In this document: piece after piece, positions 1 to 7,307 of the stretch
How positions within the stretch are numbered: position 1 is the stretch's first letter
Layout of the letters: each line of letters starts with the position of its first letter
Assembly: GCA_035627835.1 (NCBI GenBank)
Contig: DASPKX010000165.1
Span: 1-16,884 of the forward strand
DNA from: DASPKX01 sp035627835
GTDB lineage: Bacteria > Verrucomicrobiota > Verrucomicrobiia > Limisphaerales > SXQI01
Direction of reading: 5' to 3'
Length of the DNA: 16,884 nucleotides
Notes under the pieces: generated by a model
The model's input: the letters and a program-made list of their open reading frames with translations, nothing else
The model's database searches: none
Told to the model about the DNA's origin: nothing
Made by a program: the position numbers and the translations under genes

Positions 1-2
1 TG

Positions 3-347
3 GATAAAAATGTTGTGCTGGTCACAAACTCCACCCTGCTCGCCACGCTGCGAACGGTGTCCCATGTTTGGCGGTTGGCCGAGCAGCAGAAGAACTCTCA
101 GCGCATCGCCGATCGCGGCGCCAAGCTTTACGAAAAGTTTGTCGGCTTCATCGAGGATATGGATAAGGTGGGCCGCGCCATCAAAAGTTCCCATGAAGCC
201 TGGGAATCAGCGTCGAACAAACTTCATCAAGGCTCAGGAAATCTCGTGCGCCAGGCGCAGCAGCTTAAAGACCTCGGTGTTCACTCCGATAAGTCGCTCC
301 GGGCGGACTTAATCGAGAAGGCACAGAACGAGGTTGCTCCCCCCTAA
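3..347 (+). CDS. rmuC: DNA recombination protein RmuC, C-terminal part (5' truncated by window)
   Basis: The reading frame is open from the window edge, so the gene starts upstream. It ends at TAA 345-347. The visible 114 residues begin DKNVVLVTNSTLLATLRTV and continue with an IADRGAKLYEKFVGFIEDM segment, a conserved C-terminal stretch of RmuC proteins. This is followed by the usual GNLVRQAQQLKDLGV helix. RmuC proteins carry a coiled coil and a nuclease-like core and are linked to limiting DNA inversions and recombination at repeats; the core lies outside this window. The next gene starts about 40 bp downstream on the same strand, so co-transcription is possible but not shown. The family call is strong even though only the tail is seen. 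Confidence 0.88.
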   Translation, partial: DKNVVLVTNSTLLATLRTVSHVWRLAEQQKNSQRIADRGAKLYEKFVGFIEDMDKVGRAIKSSHEAWESASNKLHQGSGNLVRQAQQLKDLGVHSDKSLRADLIEKAQNEVAPP

Positions 348-387
348 CGCTGGAGCATTGAGGGATTCGCTTTTCGCTTTGGCTGGG

Positions 388-1086
388 ATGAGTAATCTTT
401 CCGCGATGCCAAGCGGCCAGCCCATTCTCGAAGTCGATAAGTTGAGCAAGGTGTACCGAAGCGGCGAGCGCCAGGTCACGGCGCTACGCGAGCTTTCCTT
501 CACCCTCGCTGCCGGAGCAACCTGTGCCATCACCGGCCCGTCGGGCAGCGGCAAAACAACATTGCTCGGCCTCTGCGCAGGATTGGACACCCCATCATCA
601 GGCCGCGTCTTAATCGATGGGAATGATCTGGGCGCGCTCGATGAGGATGGCCGCGCCAAGGTGCGCAATAAGCTGGTCGGTTTCGTTTTCCAAAATTACC
701 AACTGATTCCAACCCTAACAGCCTTGGAAAACGTGATGGTTCCGCTTGAGTTGCAGGGAGCGGGCTCAGCTCAGCAACTCGCGACCGAGTTGCTCGACAA
801 AGTCGGCTTGGCTGAACGCCGCACGCATTATCCGCTTCAACTTTCCGGGGGCGAGCAGCAACGCGTTGCCCTGGCGCGCGCATTTATCAACTCACCCAAG
901 ATACTCTTCGCTGACGAGCCGACGGGGAATCTCGACGAAGACACCAGCCACGGAATCGTTGAGTTGCTCTTCAACCTGAACCGCGCCAGCGGCACCACGC
1001 TCGTGATCGTCACGCACAACATGGAGTTGGCTGCGCGGACGGAACGGATCATCTCCTTACGGAACGGCGCTCTCGTCGAGCGCTGA
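388..1086 (+). CDS. ABC transporter ATP-binding protein, LolD/MacB type
   Basis: A 232-residue nucleotide-binding subunit with all the parts of a working ABC ATPase: Walker A GPSGSGKTT (50-58), Q-loop glutamine at 102 in VFQNYQLIPTL, signature LSGGEQQ (152-158), Walker B ILFADE (172-177) followed by PTGNLD, and the switch histidine at 210 (VTHN). The FQNYQLIPTLTALENV and DEPTGNLD wording is typical of the LolD/FtsE/MacB/YbbA group, which drives lipoprotein release, efflux or other periplasmic mechanotransmission at the inner membrane. I chose ATG 388; the frame is open further upstream from a TTG at 334 that overlaps rmuC, and ATG 406 is an alternative. No membrane permease is adjacent: the next gene is convergent and only 3 bp away. 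The transported substrate cannot be read from this sequence. Confidence 0.9.
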   Translation: MSNLSAMPSGQPILEVDKLSKVYRSGERQVTALRELSFTLAAGATCAITGPSGSGKTTLLGLCAGLDTPSSGRVLIDGNDLGALDEDGRAKVRNKLVGFVFQNYQLIPTLTALENVMVPLELQGAGSAQQLATELLDKVGLAERRTHYPLQLSGGEQQRVALARAFINSPKILFADEPTGNLDEDTSHGIVELLFNLNRASGTTLVIVTHNMELAARTERIISLRNGALVER

Positions 1087-1089
1087 CAA

Positions 1090-2430
1090 CTAGCGGTTCA
1101 GTCCCGGCGCAGCCACAAAGCTGAACGGGGTTTCGGCGTTCGGCCGAAAGATGTGGACAGACCCCTCGTGGGTGCCAGCGGCCACGCTGTCTTTTCCTGC
1201 GGCGACTGTGTAAACTGGCAAACTCCCCACCTTGTGCGTTCGCAGGATCGCCTTCTTGGCCAGATCAATCTCCCGCACGGTCCCGTCTGAAAACGCCGCC
1301 CATAGCCGCTCATTAGCGAATGCGAGGTCGAGTGGCTCCGCGCTCAGCCGCTCAATCTTTGCCACCGTGCTGCCGTCCGCAGTCCTCCAAACGCGAATTG
1401 ATCTGTCCCGTCCGCAGGAAACCACCTGATCTTTTCCTGCGACCGGCAAGGCGACCCAAACCGCGCCCTCGTGCTCGGCATAGGTCGTCTGCAACTCGCC
1501 AGTGTCGAGATCGTACGTCCGCGCCGTCTTATCCCGGCTCGCGGAGATAATCTGCTTACCATCCGGCGTGATTGCGACGCTCGTCACCCAGTCTGCATGT
1601 TGCTGAATGACCCTCAACTCCTTGCCAGACGCGGCCTCCCAGACATGAATGCTGTTGTCGGACCCTCCACCAACTAGCAGTTTCCCATCCGGGCTGAAGG
1701 TCACTTTCAGCATCACATCATTGAAGCGGCCGAGCACCCGCTTCGCTCCGTCACCGAGCGCAAATAAGCTCACTTCGCCCTGCCGTCCTGCGTTGCCTCC
1801 AGCCAAAGCCAGCAACGATCCATCGGGAGAGTAAGCTAACGACTGAATGCTGCTGGGCGCATTTGTAATGCGGCCCTGCAAGGCGCCATCATCGCTTTTC
1901 CAAACCGTTACCTCGTGATATCCGCTCACCGCGACAACTTCACTGGTCGGGCCAAACCCTACCGCTCTGAGAGGCAGCGGACGTGGATAAGCCGCAGGCG
2001 GAGCAGGGTGGGGCGCCGCGACCATGCCGCTCAAAGGCTCGTTGGTATCGCATCCCGCGAAGCTGGCGCCGGAGCTTATCCACTCTCGCACAAGCTGGAT
2101 AACCTTTGAATCGAGAGGCTCATCTTTCTGCGGCATCCGATCATCTACATCTGACGTCGCGATGAGATTGAACAGATAGCTCTCGTCTGGCTTGCCTGGC
2201 ACAATAGGAGCGCGGCCAGACTCTCCCGCGCGAAGCATCGCGCCGACTGTGTCCAGACGGTATCCGCCCTTGGCCTTTTCGGCGTTGTGGCAGCCTGCGC
2301 ATTCCCTCACCAAAACAGGCGCAATCTCTTCCTTGAAGATGGCTTCCGCTCGTGATGAACCAACCTCACCCAAACTCAGCGCGATCACAAGGAAGCTGCA
2401 AATCGTCCATCTTATATGTGAAGCGGGCAT
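1090..2430 (-). CDS. Secreted planctomycete-type cytochrome c / WD40 repeat protein
   Basis: A 446-residue exported protein. Residues 1-30 look like a Sec signal peptide (hydrophobic CSFLVIALSLG, then SSRAEA). A planctomycete-type cytochrome c domain follows, with a haem-binding CxxCH motif (C44, C47, H48 in RECAGCHNAEKAKGG), the GYRLDT segment and a later DRMPQ whose methionine could be the second haem ligand. From about residue 150 to the end there are WD40-type blades, marked by YSPDGSLLALAGG, FSPDGKLLVGGGSDNSIHVW, TPDGKQIISASRDKTARTYD and CGRDRSIRVW. This fusion is common in Planctomycetota and Verrucomicrobiota, but the electron partners and substrate are unknown. It is divergent from fabD (87 bp between starts) and tail-to-tail with the ABC gene, so it is probably transcribed alone. 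A possible -10 TAGAAT lies at 2440-2445, with no good -35 element. Confidence 0.88.
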   Translation of the reverse strand: MPASHIRWTICSFLVIALSLGEVGSSRAEAIFKEEIAPVLVRECAGCHNAEKAKGGYRLDTVGAMLRAGESGRAPIVPGKPDESYLFNLIATSDVDDRMPQKDEPLDSKVIQLVREWISSGASFAGCDTNEPLSGMVAAPHPAPPAAYPRPLPLRAVGFGPTSEVVAVSGYHEVTVWKSDDGALQGRITNAPSSIQSLAYSPDGSLLALAGGNAGRQGEVSLFALGDGAKRVLGRFNDVMLKVTFSPDGKLLVGGGSDNSIHVWEAASGKELRVIQQHADWVTSVAITPDGKQIISASRDKTARTYDLDTGELQTTYAEHEGAVWVALPVAGKDQVVSCGRDRSIRVWRTADGSTVAKIERLSAEPLDLAFANERLWAAFSDGTVREIDLAKKAILRTHKVGSLPVYTVAAGKDSVAAGTHEGSVHIFRPNAETPFSFVAAPGLNR

Positions 2431-2517
2431 TTGAGCGGCATTCTATGGAGTTGCGCGCCTCGCGCATCATTATTCAATCCGCATCCCTCGCTTGTCATTG
2501 GGACGGGCCTTGGCTAA

Positions 2518-3459
2518 GTGAACCGGATGCAAAAAATTGCGCTGATGTTTGCGGGCCAGGGCGCGCAGCAAGTGGGCATGGGCCGCGATCTCGCTGAACA
2601 ATTTCCAACAGCGAAGTCTCTGTTCGACAAAGCCAATGAAACCTTGGGCTACGACTTGGCGAACATCTGCTTCAACGGGCCCGAAGCCGAACTCACGAAG
2701 ACTGAGCACGCCCAGCCAGGCATCTACCTCGTGAGCTGGGTTGCCTTTCAACTCCTGCGCGAAAAGCTGCCGCACCTGCAGTTCGCCTGCACTGCCGGCT
2801 TGTCGCTCGGCGAATTCACCGCCCTTGCTGCCGGAGGCGCTATCGCGTTTGAAGACGGCCTTCGCGTCGTCCGCGCGCGCGGCCGCTTCATGCAGGAAGC
2901 CTGTGACGTCACCGCCGGGTCGATGGCCGCGATCATTGGCCTTGAGGAGTCGGCGACACGCGCTGTCTGCGAGCAGGCGGGGGTGCAGCTTGCGAACTTG
3001 AACTGCCCCGGCCAGCTCGTCATCTCGGGAGCGAAGGAGAAGATCGAGAAAGCGTGTGAACTCGCCAAAGCTCAAGGCGCGAAACGCGCTCTCCCTTTAG
3101 CGGTCGCAGGAGCTTATCACTCGCCCCTCATGGAAAGCGCCCAGCCGAAACTCTCCGCAGAATTGGCTCGCATCGCCGTGAACGCCCCCTCCGTTCCAGT
3201 CATGAGCAACGTCACTGCGCAGCCTCACGGCGCCCCTGCGGAGATTCGTGCTCGCCTCGTCGAGCAAGTCACCGCGTCTGTGCTCTGGGAAGCCTCCATG
3301 CGCGCGCTCATCGCCAATGGCTTCAATCTGTTCATCGAGTTAGGGCCAGGGACAGCGCTGAGCGGTTTCATGAAACGCATCGACAAGTCAGTGCAAGTTC
3401 TGAACGTCGCGGACGCGGCCAGTCTCAACGCGACGGTCGCCGCCCTTCAGCCACAGTAA
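2518..3459 (+). CDS. fabD: Malonyl-CoA:ACP transacylase FabD
   Basis: This enzyme moves the malonyl group from malonyl-CoA to acyl carrier protein, supplying fatty acid synthesis in the cytoplasm. The 313-residue length fits the family. Visible motifs are FAGQGAQ near the N-terminus, the nucleophile serine S96 in GLSLGE, the substrate-carboxylate arginine at about R121 (RARGRFMQEA), the catalytic histidine H201 in AGAYHSPLM, and ELGPGTALSG near the C-terminus. The nucleophile elbow reads GLSLG rather than the more familiar GHSLG; I believe this variant occurs in other FabD proteins. The given start is GTG 2518, with GGACGG 12 bp upstream; ATG 2527 would give the usual compact N-terminus MQKIALMFAGQG and is equally acceptable. 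No other fab gene or acpP is adjacent. The nitrilase gene follows after 41 bp on the same strand. Confidence 0.93.
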   Translation: MNRMQKIALMFAGQGAQQVGMGRDLAEQFPTAKSLFDKANETLGYDLANICFNGPEAELTKTEHAQPGIYLVSWVAFQLLREKLPHLQFACTAGLSLGEFTALAAGGAIAFEDGLRVVRARGRFMQEACDVTAGSMAAIIGLEESATRAVCEQAGVQLANLNCPGQLVISGAKEKIEKACELAKAQGAKRALPLAVAGAYHSPLMESAQPKLSAELARIAVNAPSVPVMSNVTAQPHGAPAEIRARLVEQVTASVLWEASMRALIANGFNLFIELGPGTALSGFMKRIDKSVQVLNVADAASLNATVAALQPQ

Positions 3460-3500
3460 CGCCGCTTTCGAGAAGCCCGTCCCTCTGCTTTACTGACTCC

Positions 3501-4283
3501 ATGCAAGTCACCTGCTGCCAGCTCGACATCGTTTGGGAAAATAAGCAGGCCAACTTCACACGCGTGGAGCAACTCCTCTCCAGAGCCACGGTCGAGCCGA
3601 ATGGCTTGATCGTCTTGCCGGAGATGTTCGCGACTGGCTTCAGCATGAATGTTGAAGCGATTCACGAAGCGGAGCACGGCGAAACTGCGGCGTTCCTCCA
3701 ACAACTCGCCCGGCGCACCCGGTCGTGGCTCGTCGCGGGTGTGACGTCTAAAGGAGCCGACTCCCGTGGCCGAAACATTGCGGCGGTTTTCTCGCCGGAA
3801 GGAGAATCGCTCCTGCGGTACACGAAGTGCCAGCCGTTCTCCGCGGGCGGAGAGTGCGATCACTACACAGCGGGCACGGAGATCCAGACCTTTAAGTGCG
3901 GTGATTTCCTCGCAGCGCCATTTGTCTGTTACGACCTGCGCTTCCCGGAGTTGTTCCGAGTCGCCGCGCTAAAAGGCGCCGAGCTTCTCGTGGTTATTGC
4001 GAATTGGCCAGCCAAACGCGTTGACCATTGGGCCACTCTGCTTCGTGCTCGGGCCATTGAGAACCAGGCCTATGTCATCGGCGTCAATCGCCCTGGGAAA
4101 GACCCATTCCATCAATATCCTGGCCGCAGCATGGTTGTGGATCCGCATGGGAATGTGCTCGGCGAATTGCACGACACCGAAGGGCTCGTCCAAACCCACA
4201 TCGATTCAGCGACCGTTCAAGCGTGGCGTCGCGACTTCCCAGCTTTGCGGGATATCCGCAAAGCATGGTTTGCCGGAGTTTAG
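3501..4283 (+). CDS. Nitrilase-superfamily amidohydrolase, omega-amidase (YafV/NIT2) type
   Basis: A 260-residue cytoplasmic hydrolase with the Glu-Lys-Cys triad of the nitrilase superfamily: E41 in VLPEMFATGF, K109 in LRYTKCQPF, and C143 in FVCYDLRFPELFR. The wording around the triad (EMFATGFSMN, KCQPFSAGGE, CYDLRFPELFR, VANWP-like segment VIANWPAKR, and ENQAYVIGVNR) matches the YafV/omega-amidase branch. Those enzymes hydrolyse the side-chain amides of 2-oxoglutaramate and 2-oxosuccinamate, a repair and salvage step after transamination of glutamine or asparagine. The substrate here is inferred from family. It sits 41 bp after fabD and may be co-transcribed with it, although the two have no obvious metabolic link. 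Its stop codon overlaps the end of the convergent thioesterase gene by 4 bp, and there is no hairpin terminator between them. Confidence 0.85.
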   Translation: MQVTCCQLDIVWENKQANFTRVEQLLSRATVEPNGLIVLPEMFATGFSMNVEAIHEAEHGETAAFLQQLARRTRSWLVAGVTSKGADSRGRNIAAVFSPEGESLLRYTKCQPFSAGGECDHYTAGTEIQTFKCGDFLAAPFVCYDLRFPELFRVAALKGAELLVVIANWPAKRVDHWATLLRARAIENQAYVIGVNRPGKDPFHQYPGRSMVVDPHGNVLGELHDTEGLVQTHIDSATVQAWRRDFPALRDIRKAWFAGV

Positions 4284-4714
4284 CCGAGGAGTTCCGCTGG
4301 AGCCACTTGGATCTGGTCCGCTAGACCCGCAGGAATCGGCACTGCCTCCATCTTCCCAGGAACGTGGCTCACGCAAACAACCGTTAGAGCGCCCCGGGCG
4401 ATCTCTTCGGTCTCACCCTCTTTCCGAAATTTGAAAATGTAACTAAGCACCCGCGCGCGCTTCTCTTTCACCAGCAGGTGAATCTCGAGCATGTCCTCGA
4501 ATCGAATCGGCTTCTTATAATCGCATGAGGCGTGCACTCGCGGGAATCCGAGCGGCGGGTTCAGGTGCGGCATAATCACCGAGTGCCCAAGCGAGCGGTA
4601 GAAATCGTGCTCGGCGTATTCCATGTAGCGGAAGAAATTCGTGAAGTGAACGATTCCGGCCATGTCCGTTTCCGGGAACTCCACTCGTCGAATTAACTTG
4701 TGCTCGTATGGCAT
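4280..4714 (-). CDS. Hotdog-fold acyl-CoA thioesterase (4HBT / YbgC type)
   Basis: A 144-residue single-domain hotdog thioesterase. The N-terminal active-site segment reads FPETDMAGIVHFTNFFRYME, placing the candidate catalytic Asp at D17 and H23 in the position that is Tyr or His in YbgC proteins; the later CDYKKPIRFEDMLEIHL segment is the standard second motif. The family cleaves thioesters of CoA or ACP and includes both YbgC (short acyl-CoA) and 4-hydroxybenzoyl-CoA thioesterases. It is the last gene of the six-gene minus-strand operon, starting 2 bp after the glycosyltransferase stop, and the operon also has a chorismate lyase-like gene. An aromatic thioester substrate is therefore worth considering, but sequence alone does not decide it. 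No terminator hairpin follows; the gene ends inside the 3' end of the convergent nitrilase gene. Confidence 0.83.
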   Translation of the reverse strand: MPYEHKLIRRVEFPETDMAGIVHFTNFFRYMEYAEHDFYRSLGHSVIMPHLNPPLGFPRVHASCDYKKPIRFEDMLEIHLLVKEKRARVLSYIFKFRKEGETEEIARGALTVVCVSHVPGKMEAVPIPAGLADQIQVAPAELLG

Positions 4715-4716
4715 AG

Positions 4717-6009
4717 CTAAGGCTGAATCAACTTCTCTTCCGTCAAAATGGAAAGAAAATCCGAGGCCATACGATTAATGGTGAATCGCTCGTGAACCGC
4801 TCTTACCCCATTCGTTCCCATCTCCCGCGCGCGTTTTTCATTGGACAACAAGCTGATGAACCCCTCAGCCAAAGCTTTTCCGCTGCCGGGCTCGACCAAC
4901 AACCCAGCTTGTGTGGATTCGATCAATTCCGGAAACGCAGCATGCCGCGGTTGCACCACCGGCAAACCACACGCCCACGCTTCCAGCAGGTAAAGCCCAA
5001 ACCCTTCCCCGTAGAGTGCGGGGACCGAGAAAATCGAGCAGCCTTGCAGGAAGCGAATCTTCTCCTCCCGCGTGACATTCGGATGCAGTTCATGCCTGCC
5101 CTCCAACCCAGCGCGGTCCAGCTCTTTCTGCAAATCGCGAATTAACGCCTCATCCTGCTTGCCCAGGCTCCCGCCAATCTTCACGCGAAAAGCTGGCGAC
5201 AGCCCGGACTTCGCCACGTCAACACAGGCTTCAACGAATGTGACAATCCCTTTCTCCCGGCAGATCCGGCCGAAGTACCCGATGGTCGGCTCCGCCGGTG
5301 TCATGGTTGCTGGACTAAACCCCTCCAGGTCGATCCCGTTCCAAAGCACACGCAGACGTTCGCCCGGAATCCGCAACCGTGCCTGCATGTGGTTCGCAAA
5401 GTATTCCGACGGCGCGATGAACAGGCGAATGTCCTCGCTCCTCCGCGCGAGTTCCTCCCAAACCTGTTCGCGATGAGGTGACGCCAGTGAATCGAGGAAG
5501 AAGTCTTCTCCCTGCAACGTGCAGAGCACAGGCGCAATCTTTCCAAGCCTTTTTGCCAGCCCAGCGAGCATGACGTTTGAGAGAATGATCACGTCCGGCT
5601 TCGGCTGCGTCGCCAGCCAACTCACTAGATCTTCCAGCTCCTGCCGCTGGCGTCCATCCTCTCCGCGAGCCATGGAGAGTGTCAGTTCTCCCAAGTCCTC
5701 GGGCCGCGTGGCCGCCGCCCCGCCCGCTGCCAGTTTTAACAATCCGCGAGAGGCGAGCATGTCGCGCAGGAACTTTGGAGCGCGACCGAAGATCGGCGCG
5801 AGCTGTTCGAGATAAACGCTGATCCCGCCGAAGAATACCGGAGCATTCGCGCTCTGGTCCGGAACGTCGAGTGTGAGCGGGAGATACAGCGGCAGCATCG
5901 TCGCTTCCGCGCCTCTCCGCCGTAACTCAGCCACTAGCGCATTGTCCCGCAGGCAATTCCCGCAGAACATTGTCCCTGCGCCAGGCGTTAATTGAAGCAC
6001 CCGCAGCAC
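4717..6009 (-). CDS. GT4-family glycosyltransferase
   Basis: A 430-residue GT-B fold glycosyltransferase. The C-terminal donor-binding half shows the retaining GT4 signature: IGYFGRICREKGI (243-255), then E335-x7-E343 in GEGFGLYLLEAWACGLPVVQP, and an ELIESTQAGLLVEPG tail. The N-terminal acceptor half has a less common start, LTPGAGTMFCGNCLRDNALV (7-26), and GGISVYLEQL (61-70). A cysteine-containing (M)xCGxCLRDN motif is, as I recall, shared by a subgroup in Planctomycetota, Verrucomicrobiota and Acidobacteriota. The sugar donor and acceptor are unknown. The start is GTG 6009, 5 bp after the oxidoreductase stop, with AGAGG overlapping that stop codon; GTG 6000 is an alternative. Its place between oxidoreductase and thioesterase suggests that it glycosylates the product of this operon. 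Confidence 0.88.
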   Translation of the reverse strand: MLRVLQLTPGAGTMFCGNCLRDNALVAELRRRGAEATMLPLYLPLTLDVPDQSANAPVFFGGISVYLEQLAPIFGRAPKFLRDMLASRGLLKLAAGGAAATRPEDLGELTLSMARGEDGRQRQELEDLVSWLATQPKPDVIILSNVMLAGLAKRLGKIAPVLCTLQGEDFFLDSLASPHREQVWEELARRSEDIRLFIAPSEYFANHMQARLRIPGERLRVLWNGIDLEGFSPATMTPAEPTIGYFGRICREKGIVTFVEACVDVAKSGLSPAFRVKIGGSLGKQDEALIRDLQKELDRAGLEGRHELHPNVTREEKIRFLQGCSIFSVPALYGEGFGLYLLEAWACGLPVVQPRHAAFPELIESTQAGLLVEPGSGKALAEGFISLLSNEKRAREMGTNGVRAVHERFTINRMASDFLSILTEEKLIQP

Positions 6010-6014
6010 AGCCT

Positions 6015-7307
6015 CTAGACTGCACCCGCAACTTCCTTGTCCTGCGCCAGCAGCGGCCCTCCCACTGGCAACGGTTCAGGCACAGGCACAAATTCTCCGA
6101 TCGCGGTGAACAAGCGGGTGAAATCCTTGTTTACGTCTCCAGAGAGGCAATCGGTGATGTCCCCCGCGAGATCCGGATATTTGTCCGTTAACTGCCGGAA
6201 GCTGAAGCTTTGATCGTAGAAGGCGTAAACCAGCTTCCGCATGTTCTCGATCCCTTCACGCAGGGTTCTTGCGTAATCCGCAAACCGCGCAATGGAGATA
6301 TCCCCTGCAAGCAGCGCGTCGTGCGCAGCGTCCGCGACCATAACCCCGCTCTTCAAGGCCAGCATCAATCCCGAAGAAAACACAGGATCGAGGAAACAAT
6401 ACGCATCGCCTGCCAAGACCAACCCGTCCATGCCGCAATAGCGGGAATGGTACGAATATTCCCCAGTGATGTAATAATCACCAAACTGCTGCCCGGGCGC
6501 GAGGTGGTCCTTGATCCAGAGATTCTGCTCGATTTCTCGTTTAAAAATGGCTGCGGGATCCTTTACGCCGTCCCGGCTGAGATACTTCCCTTCGGCAACC
6601 ACGCCAACACTCACCACATCATTGTGCAGCGGGATGTACCAGAACCAACCTTTTTCCGGAACGAACGCCACCGTAGTGCCGCCCGCGTCAATGCCTTCGT
6701 CGCGCTTCGCCCCGCGGTAATAAGTCCACACCGCAACCTTATGCAGCTCTGGGTCGCCCATCCGCCAACCATTGCGAATGGTGGAAAATGCCTCCCGCCC
6801 CGACGCATCAATCGTGAGCTTGGCCCGAAACTCGTGCTTCCGCCCATCCTTCGTCACTGCGCGAACTCCGCGCACCTGCCCATCTTCCTTGATCAACTCA
6901 GTGACCGAGGTCTCCTCCATCACTACCGCGCCCTTGTGCCGCGCATTGTTCAGAACCATCTCGTCAAATTCAGACCGCAGAACCTGCCAGGTTTGCGCCA
7001 CGTCCGCGTCATAGCGGTTGAAAAAGTAAAACGGCTGGGAAGCTCGCCCAGACGGCGACACAAACTGCACGCTATACTTTTTCACGAACGCCGACTGACG
7101 CATCGGCTCAATCAACCCAAGCCGTCTCAGCGGCTCGTAGGTGAATGGCAGCAACGATTCTCCAATATGGTACCGGGGGAACTTCTCCCGCTCGAGCACC
7201 AGGACATCGTGACCATGCTCCGCGAGGATTGTTCCAGCGGCCGCGCCAGCGGGGCCTCCTCCGATCACCACGACGTCGAACTCACTTTGCATCTCAGCTT
7301 CACTCAT
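6015..7307 (-). CDS. FAD-dependent oxidoreductase with flavin-dependent halogenase-type motifs
   Basis: A 430-residue flavoprotein of the PHBH/halogenase/geranylgeranyl reductase superfamily. The dinucleotide-binding motif is GGGPAG (16-21) after VVVI, ending in LVLERE. Then come FPRYHIGESLLP (43-54), two lysines at 76-77 in FVKKYSVQF where halogenases keep their catalytic lysine, the WxWxIP motif as WFWYIP (221-226), the FAD-pyrophosphate GD motif LAGDAY (298-303), and FLDPVFSSG (305-313), which fits the FxxPxxSxG pattern of variant halogenases. These features favour a CmlS/PltA-like flavin halogenase or a close non-halogenating relative; a geranylgeranyl reductase or hydroxylase remains possible. 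I chose ATG 7307 because it overlaps the upstream stop (ATGA) and puts the Rossmann motif near the N-terminus; a longer frame to 7358 would add 17 unlikely residues. No flavin reductase is visible nearby. Confidence 0.82.
   Translation of the reverse strand: MSEAEMQSEFDVVVIGGGPAGAAAGTILAEHGHDVLVLEREKFPRYHIGESLLPFTYEPLRRLGLIEPMRQSAFVKKYSVQFVSPSGRASQPFYFFNRYDADVAQTWQVLRSEFDEMVLNNARHKGAVVMEETSVTELIKEDGQVRGVRAVTKDGRKHEFRAKLTIDASGREAFSTIRNGWRMGDPELHKVAVWTYYRGAKRDEGIDAGGTTVAFVPEKGWFWYIPLHNDVVSVGVVAEGKYLSRDGVKDPAAIFKREIEQNLWIKDHLAPGQQFGDYYITGEYSYHSRYCGMDGLVLAGDAYCFLDPVFSSGLMLALKSGVMVADAAHDALLAGDISIARFADYARTLREGIENMRKLVYAFYDQSFSFRQLTDKYPDLAGDITDCLSGDVNKDFTRLFTAIGEFVPVPEPLPVGGPLLAQDKEVAGAV

Noticed and set aside
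334..387. Earlier TTG start of the ABC ATPase
   Set aside because: It overlaps the end of rmuC and adds 18 residues not expected in this family.
2844..2862. GLSLG in FabD (instead of GHSLG) as a sign of altered function
   Set aside because: The serine, arginine and histidine needed for catalysis are present, and to my knowledge this variant occurs in other FabD proteins.
2470..3075. A 201-codon open frame on the minus strand
   Set aside because: It is antisense to fabD, whose catalytic motifs are all in place.
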